A DNA stretch of 64,000 nt from Anoplopoma fimbria (lineage: Eukaryota > Chordata > Actinopteri > Perciformes > Anoplopomatidae). The stretch covers positions 11,677,914 to 11,741,913 of the forward strand of contig NC_072469.1 of NCBI RefSeq assembly GCF_027596085.1, read 5' to 3'. The position numbers and the translations under genes are program-made. The notes under the pieces are model-generated. The model was not told the origin of the DNA. It saw nothing but the letters and a program-made list of their open reading frames with translations, and ran no database searches. Shown piece after piece: positions 55,719-64,000 of this stretch. How positions within the stretch are numbered: position 1 is the stretch's first letter; each line of letters starts with the position of its first letter.

Positions 55719-57174
55719 ACAGAAATAGTTAAATCATGAATGCTACAAATGTTAATACAAATATTTATTTTGGTGCATTCTTAACGGTTGCTGTCCCTAC
55801 TTTATGTATGGTTGCGATTGATGGCAACCAAAGCCAAAGAATTGGTTTGCCAATTTCTCAAAATGGTTTGCCAATGAGAACCTCGCAGTTGTACCATGGA
55901 GCCCCGAAAAAAACAGCAGATCCTTACATTTTTGAAGCAAATGTTTAAATCATGAATTTATTATTTTATTGGCTAATATTCCACTTATTTATGAATCAAC
56001 CCTGAAATAGATTGAATGCAGTTCCAGTGGTTGTGGCCATGAGCCTGAACGGAGTTCTTTGTCAGTGTCTTCTCCTGGAACAGTTCTCTGCTCATTCATG
56101 TGTTGTTTTGGGACTGAAGAGAGTATACTTGATTCCTATTGGCGCGTTTCCAGGGGGGATATTGTTCTGGTGTTAATCAGTGTAATAACAGTGTAATAAC
56201 AGAGCAAGGGGGTGACGTTCTTTGGCCATACCACTTGTTGTTTACTCCCTGGTTGACTGTTGGCCAGTTCTCTGGTTGAGCCTTAACTCAGCGGAGGAAT
56301 TCCATTCATTCATTCAGATTAAAGCCTCTGCCTTACACTGGGCTGTGACTGCCAATGCACTTCCCCCCCGGTTTGTTGTTTTTACCTGAACTACAAACAT
56401 CATGAAAGTAGAGACATACCTCATTCATTCTTTGAATGAACATGAAATAAGCTTCAGTTATGTATCCAGCTGAAATGTAATCTGCTCCGGTTGTGTGAAA
56501 GGTTTGGTCACATTGAAAACTGGAGCAGGATCCTGAAACAAGCCTGCGGAACATTCTGCCTGTAGCGGCGGCATTCTGGCAGCGTGTGTGTTCATGAAGA
56601 GTGTGAGCTGTGATGTGGGTGGTGGGCAGCTGTCTGGACTGATATGTGGACGGATGCCCCCCCGCTCACACCTCTCTGCCCCGTCGCCCTCCCAGTATTC
56701 CTGCTCAGTGAGGAATCTCCCTGCATGTGTGGACTGGACCCACTCAGTTTCTCTCTGGGTCTACAGAGGGCCACGTTCAAGCTCTGAATGGACCTCAGCT
56801 TGTATGTTCACTTCCTCTTAGCAGTAAAGACATGTTCCTCCTTCTTTTTCACTGTAAAACGCAGATATCAAGAGAAAATACTAAATGCTTTGAACATTGT
56901 TTGAATTTTATCTATTTTGATTGTGCATTTTGACATTCCACTGCACATTCAAATGAAACTCTGTCCATTCAGTCAAAAGCCGGTCTATAAAAGCTTTAAC
57001 AGCAGGGTTTCCTGCAATTTATTGTAGTAGAGCATCCTGCTGAAGTAAAGGACGGCTCCATGACCACGTACTCTGGAAAAGTTGAAACAAAAGTTAGTCA
57101 CTGCTCAGACACCGGGCTGAGGTCAGTTTGATAATTGTCTGCAGCTGGACAGATGGACAGATGATGTAGAGACT

Positions 57175-57496
57175 GGGCGACTGTGGCTCAGTGGAGAGCA
57201 GGGTCGTCCTCCAATCAGAGGATCGGCAGTTCGATCCCTGGCTCCAGCAGTCCATGTCGACGTGTCCTTGGGCAAGACACTTAACCCCGAGTTGCTCCCG
57301 AAGGCTGTGCCATCGGTGTATGAATGGGTGTGAATGATTAGATAGATCCTGATGGACAGGTGGCACCTTGCATGGTAGCTCCTGTCATCAGTGTATGAAT
57401 GGGTGTGAATGGGTGAATGATTAGTAATGTAAAAGCGCTTTGAGTGGTCGGAAGACTAGAAAAGCGCTATACAAGTACGGTCCATTTACCATTTAC
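57175..57496 (+). mobile_element. tRNA-derived SINE (plus strand), fairly complete
   Basis: Box A-like GTGGCTCAGTGGAGAGCAG, box B-like AGTTCGATCCCTGGC, GTGTCCTTGGGCAAGACAC, then two GTATGAATGGGTGTGAATG units, and the well-known tail AAAGCGCTTTGAGTGGTCGG ... GCGCTATACAAGTACGGTCC. The best-kept SINE here. Confidence 0.85.
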
Positions 57497-57562
57497 CTCC
57501 TCTGCTTCAACTGTCATATCAATTCACTTCAATATATTTGTATAGCCCAACATAACATAATA

Positions 57563-57736
57563 AGCTGGAGCCGATCCCAGCTGTCATTGGGTGAAGGCAG
57601 GGTTCAACCTGGACAGGTAACCAGACTATCACAGGACTGACATATAGAGACAGACAACCTTTCACGCTCACATCCACACCTACGGACAATTTAGAATCTT
57701 CAATTAACCTAAGCTGCATGTCTTTGGACTGTGGGG
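57563..57736 (+). repeat. LINE-type 3' end, shorter copy
   Basis: AGCTGGAGCCGATCCCAGCT, ACCTGGACAGGTAACCAGAC, GACAATTTAGAATC and CATGTCTTTGGACTGTGGGG match the order of 3825-4176; both ends lost. Confidence 0.65.
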
Positions 57737-59755
57737 AATTGTAATTGAATGAAACCTTGGTTCGTTGGCCATAAGTGGTGCTGCGAGGTTTACCATAGAC
57801 TTTATATAAAAGACGGTTACCAGCTCTCCTCCTTTAGATTCAAACAGATTGGTTGTTTACAATGTAACATTATCAGAGATCAGAGACTAGAAAAGCATAA
57901 ATGATGTCCTGATCTCATATTTTACTGAATATTGGAGGGTAAAGATCGATAGTAAAACTTTATTTCACATTGTGATGGTTAACGTTAATCTGTGGAATTA
58001 ATCCAGGGTTCAGTGAAGAAGTGGTGGGGGATCAGTACGGATCACAGATTGACAGTGGTCCATGTTGTTACACCACTAGTATTTGTTTAACATAATGGTT
58101 AAACCTTAGCCGGGGCAAACCACAATGATAGCAATCATATCACATCCATATGTTTGAAAAAGAAAATCATTTGCATATTTGTTTTTTTTACACTGGTGTC
58201 GGATCAGTACTCGGTATCGGCCGATACACAAATTGAGGTATTGGAATCAGTATGGGAGTGAAAATGGTGTGGTGACATCTCTACATTGAAGTGGTTCAGT
58301 TGGTGCTGTCAGGTGCTTCTTTTTAACAGATTAATCATTCCTTCCATCTCCTAAAATGCTCTGAACTGTGAGAAGCAGTTTGTTAGGAAATGTCTTTCTC
58401 TCCCTCACGTTTAATCCATTGATTTTTCAAAATATTTCCCAAATTTCCAAAATGTCTCATCCTTATTTTAACATAAATTCTAGCTTGCACAAACTGAACA
58501 AAATCTCTTTCTACTTGAGCTCTCTCATTCAAATGTCCTAAACCCAATATTCTTTCCAATGAGGAAGTCCTCACATTGGAGACACTGTTCGTGTGGAGCC
58601 TTTGGGCTTTTCTCGATAACTTGCTTGAACAAAGGATTAAATGATTGTCAAAGTATTTCTGTCAAGGTTGAAAAGAATGTTGGTGCTTTAAAACGGTGGC
58701 TGTTTGGCCCCCACTAGCTGGCTGCTCTTCACATTTAGGAGCTGAGGTAAACTGAGGATGGATGGTGGGGGGGTTTAAGGTAATACCCTCCAATACGTCC
58801 CTGCAGTGGGAGTCCCAGATGGCCCACAGCCAAGCTCCTTTAGTGACTGTGATAATGGAGAAGCAGTCATTGAATTCCATATGGTTAAGACCCAAAGCTT
58901 TTTCCATGAGGGGTCTTAGTGACAGAAGCTGCCACTCTCTTATTAGCCCATATGGTGCTGGCAGAGCTCTTTAGTGATAGTCACCCGGCTAACGTCCTCA
59001 TCGCTATGGATACGGGCAATTTTTGGGCCAAATTAGCTGACTGCTTACGTTCTCGTTTGGAATTTTCACTAATTCCATTTTGGTTTTGAGGTAAAGCTCA
59101 AATCAACTCTAGACTGTGAAAAATAAAATCCCTGCTGTAATGGAGGGTGATAATGATAAGTGATATATACATAGTGAGTGTCCTGATATTCAGAAACAAC
59201 CCACAAAGGACAGGCCTAATAATATTGTTATTTGTTATTTGTATTGTGATTCGTTGTTTCACCCTCACTGGTAAGGCAGCATCAAGAATTGGAAGGACGA
59301 CAAGCTGCCAAGGCTGCTGTGTTTCATCATAATCTGTGTTAAATATATCAGGGTGTTGTCTATTCCCCCCAAATACCTCAATATCAATATGTTGACAATA
59401 TATAACAAAAACAAAGAGACTTTTAATATTTAATCATCAGTAGTGTGGATGTATTGACTAAGTGGGTAAAGGCAAATTAAAGAACAGCAAGAACAGTCCT
59501 TAAAATGACATCAATCAGCCTATAAATCCAGGAGAAGACAACACTTATGTCATATAACGACATTACGATATCCAGCATCTGAGACAATATCTAGTCTCAT
59601 ATCAAGATATTGATATGATATGGATATATTGTCCTGCAATAGTACTGTCAGAGAGTTAAATTAGAAATACAGACATCATGTTGTCCTTGATTATCTGTAC
59701 GGTCTTTCAGTCTATATTTTCCCATAGTGAACTGAAGGCAGTGCTGGAATCAGAC

Positions 59756-60477
59756 TAATGCCGCGTTCACACCAAAAGCGAAGCGAATTTTTTGCGCGTT
59801 TAGTTTACATGTAAAGTCAATGCACGGACGCGAATATACGCAAGCTCGAGCCTGGCGGCGCGAATGAGCCTCGTTCGCCTCATTCGCACGAGTTGAAATA
59901 TTTCAATATTTCAGCGTTGAGATTCTCCTCCTGTCATCCTGTCATGTAAGCAAAGTCCCGCACCAATCGATTCAGAAAGCAAGCATTTTAAAAGTGATTT
60001 CTTTGTCCACTTGCAGAGAGAACTAACAAAACATGAATTCTGACTTTTTACAAACAACCATCATTATGTTGTTATTTCGGCGTCCCTTTTTGTACATTTA
60101 TTGCAATTTATTTTCGGTTCATACAGCTGTAGTAAACCAGCCGACGTGTGGCTTGCTGGAATCAGTGAATACGACTCGACGAAATCCACCGAGCGCCATC
60201 GGATGATGTTATGAACCCAGACAAGACGGCGTTTAGTTTCCTGGGATAGCTGGGACTGCCACAACAAGTATAAAGCAGATATAGTAGTTATTTCTTGCAT
60301 GGTTGATGGCGGAAATAAATAGCTGAGTTGACAACGTTTTCCATGGAGATAAGCCCCTCCCCCTCTCCAGAGAGTCTAGCGTGAATGAAGCAAATAACCA
60401 AAAATGGACCTGCGAGTAAACTGACGAGAGGACGCGTCGCGATTATTCGCTTCGCCTTTGGTGTGAACGCGGCATTA
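59756..60477. mobile_element. Harbinger/hAT-like MITE with precise inverted ends
   Basis: Left TAATGCCGCGTTCACACCAA and AAGCGAAGCGAAT; the right end read backwards is the same with one change. 720 bp, CpG-rich ends, no intact transposase. The duplicated target bases cannot be fixed because the ends are palindromic with TAA/TTA. Confidence 0.8.
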
Positions 60478-62840
60478 AGAGTAAAGACCTCTCCCTGTAG
60501 AGGCCACTAGGGAGGAGAACACAGTAGGTTTTGAGTCACAGACCGGATCGTTTTTCGGATCAGCAAAAATAAATGGGGGCAAAGTTTGGTTTCAGTTTTG
60601 TTACTCAATAACTTTAACAACACTTAAAACAAAGAAATGTGCGCTGTGGTTTTACATGAAAACAAAAACATTCAAGGTATCCAAAATGAAATATAAATAA
60701 AATCTTAAAATGAAACATTCGAGAATGCTCGGATTGTGACCTAAACGGTTTCTTAAAGGATTGGTTGTTGTTGTTGTGCCTTACCTCCCGTGGTTGCCAT
60801 GCTCGATGTGTTGCCTTTGTCAAAAGGCTTTTATTGCTGAACAATGCTTTCATACTGTAACGGTTTTGTCCACGACCCTAAGTCTGTCATTATACTTCAC
60901 AGAGAAGCCGAGCTCCTCCGCTCGCCATGACTTTCAACGTCAAATGCTTTTAACACGTTCTGTTCACGTGAACAGACCACTGCTTTATATCCTTTCACTG
61001 CAACTCTGCATCAATATTTCGGGACTTATTACATGAAAAAGCAACAGCATCAGTAAATCTTTATTTCACACTACGATGGTTAAACTGTAAAAGAAAAGTA
61101 AACTGCATTAAATCCACGGTTCACGTGAGTGCCGGACTGTGTGGGGGGGTCTGTACGGATCACGGATCAACTGTTCTCCATTACACCACTAGGACACATT
61201 GTCACCATGGTGATCAGTTTCTTTCTCTCAGAGCCGAGTCCCAGTTGGGCTCATTCTACCTACAGTGTGAGTCATCATCTCTGACACCGGTGACAGATTT
61301 AACGACAGGAGGACGCACACTACCAGACAGCCATGGTGTGCACAGCACATGGGGAATCTGTTGATGTAAAGTGGGAGTGTTTGGCCCGCAGCCAGAGGAA
61401 ATCTTATTTCATTAAATGCATCCAGGTCTGGCTGGCAGCCTGCCACAGCGCCAGCTATGAGACTGCAAACAGCCTGTGGTCTGTTTCAGAACGCCCACGC
61501 ACTGAAACCACTGATAGCTCGTACTCTGTTGTGGTTGGAAACACATTTATAGAGCAGGACGCTCAGATGTCCATCAAAGATGAAGACAAGGAATGGCTTC
61601 CTTAAGCCAGCCACAGTGTATCAGCTATACCATAATATAACTTCAAACGCAGTTGTATACTTCATAATCATCACGTCAATGACTGAAACATAAGTTCTGC
61701 ATAACAACATAAATATAAGACACAGAGCAGCCATGAGGCAACGTGAAACCCTTCAGTGTCCTTAGAGCTTTTTAGGAGTTATTTTTAATGTTTCTATGAC
61801 AACAATATCTTCACCAGATCATCACCACTCTAACCATTGTTGTATGGTAGATTAGCATCACTCCTTTGCTTTGTATCATTTACTTGGGCTACCATCTATT
61901 TGTTTCACATAGTTTTCACCATGAGCACCAAACAGAGGACGTCTGCTTCATACTTTTGTATCGATGAGCTCGTGTCTGACAGCCGTGATGTGAGAGCACA
62001 ACACTCAGCAGCTACATTCAGCGGCTGTTACCCAACGGATCTGCTCCAACTAATGGGCTTTTCTGTCATAATAGTGTTTGTTTGAAATATAAAGTTCAGG
62101 ATATACAGAAACAGCCAAAACAAGCGTCTGCTCAGTTTACGAAAGTTACGTCACCAGCGCTTTTCTGAAAAGTTCAGAGATTTTTGCACCCTTTTCCTCC
62201 AGACGGCGAGGAGCAACTGAAAAAAGGACTCTATAATGGGGGGTTGATCCTGGCAACTATTAGTTCAAAGATATCGAAGCATGATTACATTTCTCAAGCC
62301 AGTTGAATTGAATAATAAAGGCCAGAACACACCAGGGGCGTTTTTTCTTTTTTCCATGCGATATAAGTCGTCAATATGTTTTTTCCAACTATTGTTTTTG
62401 TCATGGGGACTTTCCCACAGAGCGCCAATAATACGCTGAGCTTTCACACCGCCAATAAAGGCATCAACCAATCACGTTGTATTTGTGAAACAACGACACA
62501 TTTAATACCCTTATTAATGTCGACAAAGCCAGCACAGAACCAGATCTACTCCTTCTGTTCTTTCACAATAAAAGCCCTGGATATATAATATTTGCATACG
62601 AATATTTTCATTTTTTAAGCAGTAGCAATTTGTGTGGTGATGAAATCGTTGATGCATACATCTTCTCTTTCACTGTAACTGGGCCATGTTGAGCAGCTGC
62701 TGCAGCTCTCTCCATCACATGTATTGTGTTTCATGTTGTTAGTGTGTTAATGCACACAGAGCACTGTAAGGCTCTCTGCTGCAGCGTGGCTTCAGGCCCT
62801 GACAACCAGTTCATCCATTAAACTAGTGGTGACCATGCCA

Positions 62841-62842
<2 letters not shown>

Positions 62843-62872
<30 letters not shown>
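62843..62872. repeat. (CA)n microsatellite
   Basis: About 15 CA units. Confidence 0.95.
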
Positions 62873-62874
<2 letters not shown>

Positions 62875-64000
62875 CCGTCTCTTTCAGGGTGTAGTCTGTG
62901 AATGGGGCTGCTGGCTTTGTAAATGTGCTGAGGCTGCTTTAGAAAAGGCTGTGGTGGCCCAGTACGGTTTCTAAAGAGCAGGCCTAGACCCCCCACACCA
63001 AACATGGCCACACCCACACACACCGCTGTCAGAGTCTTTTAACCAACGTGACCTGGAGAAGGATGCTGAAATATGACAAATCTGTCAAAGGACTTGTGAA
63101 GGAAAGACCCCTCGACCCACCACAGCACGACGGATCAGACAGGCTCAATAAATGTTCTGCCCGCTGTCCCGGCGCGTCAGTAGCCACATTGATTTGTGGG
63201 CAAGTGTTGAATGGAAAAATCTATTTACAATGGATTATGTTGGAATACATCCACTGTGATGTATGTTACGATACAGACTGCCCTCTGTGAGCACAGATCA
63301 GATACGGGCCTGCAGCCATCGCTCTTTCTCTCCGTCACTTCTCTTTTTCTCATTAGAATCATCGGCCAGTATTGCGTTCCACTTTTACCATCATTTCTTT
63401 GAATTTCATGAAATTTAAAAAAGGTATATTCCAGAAAGGCAAAGTCAATTATTTGATCTGCTGTCTGCTCATCCAGAAACCTTCTCTTGTTCTGATTGGA
63501 CTGACAAGGCAGGTATCCTTAAGCATTTCATGTTATGTTATATTGTAGTTCTACACCTTGTAAATAATTCTCCATGTGTATGTTTATAGAATTCAACCAT
63601 GTCATACCTACATTTACTAAGCTTAATGTGTCGTTAGTTATTTTTGGTAGTTATGTTATATGACTGGTATTGCTGGGGATGGGAAGTAATATTTAATCAT
63701 AACTGATTCAGATATCGACTCCGCTCAGGCCGGGTCACTGTAGGCCAACTTTATCAAAAATATTAAAGAAAACGATGCGTCCCAACAGGTTCGTGAGTAT
63801 TCTTTTTTTCCTCCACCATGGCTCTGGTCCGACTCCAAACTGAAACTCACCACTGAAGGACATCATTGATAACACTAGTGCAGCAATCTTTGCTCCACAT
63901 ATCTCTCACTCTCACAAACACACTGAGCCATATACCTGCTGTTTTTCTAAAGTCTCCATATGTGTGTAAAAGGTGTGGCCAGAGGTAATTCCAGAGCTAA

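Larger units (their letters stand above)
50863..64000 (+). other. stk17a: Intron 1 of stk17a-like gene (continues past window)
   Basis: No kinase exon (no GKFAVV-, HRDL/HLDLKP- or DFG-type coding) was seen in 13.1 kb. Contents: CCAAT/GC-box cluster 51978-52040, (GT)n 53106-53181, element fragment 53396-53626, SINE 54081-54304, LTR-like stretch 55366-55718, SINE 57175-57496, LINE tail 57563-57736, MITE 59756-60477 and (CA)n 62843-62872. The stretches 58300-59750 and 60480-62840 show nothing nameable. Confidence 0.65.

Noticed and set aside
57175..57260. tRNA gene
   Set aside because: Box A and B are present, but the cloverleaf is not closed and the sequence continues into a SINE body and tail. 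The same holds for the minus-strand one at 54240-54304.
61125..61613. Possible exon (open frames of 79 and 90 codons)
   Set aside because: No domain, no consistent splice pair and no homology; normal chance frames.
50863..64000. Further stk17a exons
   Set aside because: Looked for glycine-loop, HLDLKPQN-type and DFG-type coding; none seen, so intron 1 is taken to run past the window.

Overview
The window is vertebrate nuclear DNA, almost certainly from a teleost fish. It has long introns with GT-AG boundaries, very dense CA/GT, AT and CT microsatellites, several Tc1/mariner, piggyBac-like and Harbinger/hAT-like elements, tRNA-derived SINEs and a teleost LINE 3' end. There are no operons, no prokaryotic genes and no CRISPR array.

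Positions 1-44631 hold the 3' part of one plus-strand gene, a HECW-family HECT E3 ubiquitin ligase. I traced 24 coding exons (E1-E24, 1170-44631) by homology and by matching reading phase at every junction. They encode about 1,450 residues: C2 domain (E1-E3), acidic and Cys-rich linker (E4-E6), WW1 (E6-E7), helical box (E9-E10), WW2 (E10-E11) and HECT domain (E16-E24), ending at the TGA at 44629. The 5' exons lie left of the window. The protein resembles HECW1 more than HECW2 (NEDL1 vs NEDL2). The next gene supports this, because HECW1-STK17A and HECW2-STK17B are neighbours in mammals. E4 carries an apparent one-base frameshift in a run of five G.

From 44632 to about 50270 lie the probable 3' UTR and intergenic sequence, with several AATAAA signals. 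At 50280-50862 a GC-rich, CCAAT-containing promoter/5' UTR and a first coding exon mark the start of a plus-strand DAP-kinase-family gene (STK17A/DRAK1-like). From 50863 to the end I see only its long first intron; no kinase exon was found.

The accessory content is mobile DNA inside introns: a decayed Tc1 transposon with a DD34E transposase remnant and an extra stacked terminus (4209-6054), a Tc1-type MITE (41536-41763), a TTAA-flanked piggyBac-like MITE (42902-43395), a Harbinger/hAT-like MITE (59756-60477) with a relative at 53396-53626, tRNA-derived SINEs (54081-54304 minus, 57175-57496 plus) and LINE-tail fragments. Two foldbacks (17699-17822 and a perfect one at 27454-27496) are unexplained. 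Simple repeats sit at or within a few bases of six splice sites of the ligase gene. I found no wholly new biological system. The strongest leads are the frameshift, the repeat-built splice sites and the hairpins.
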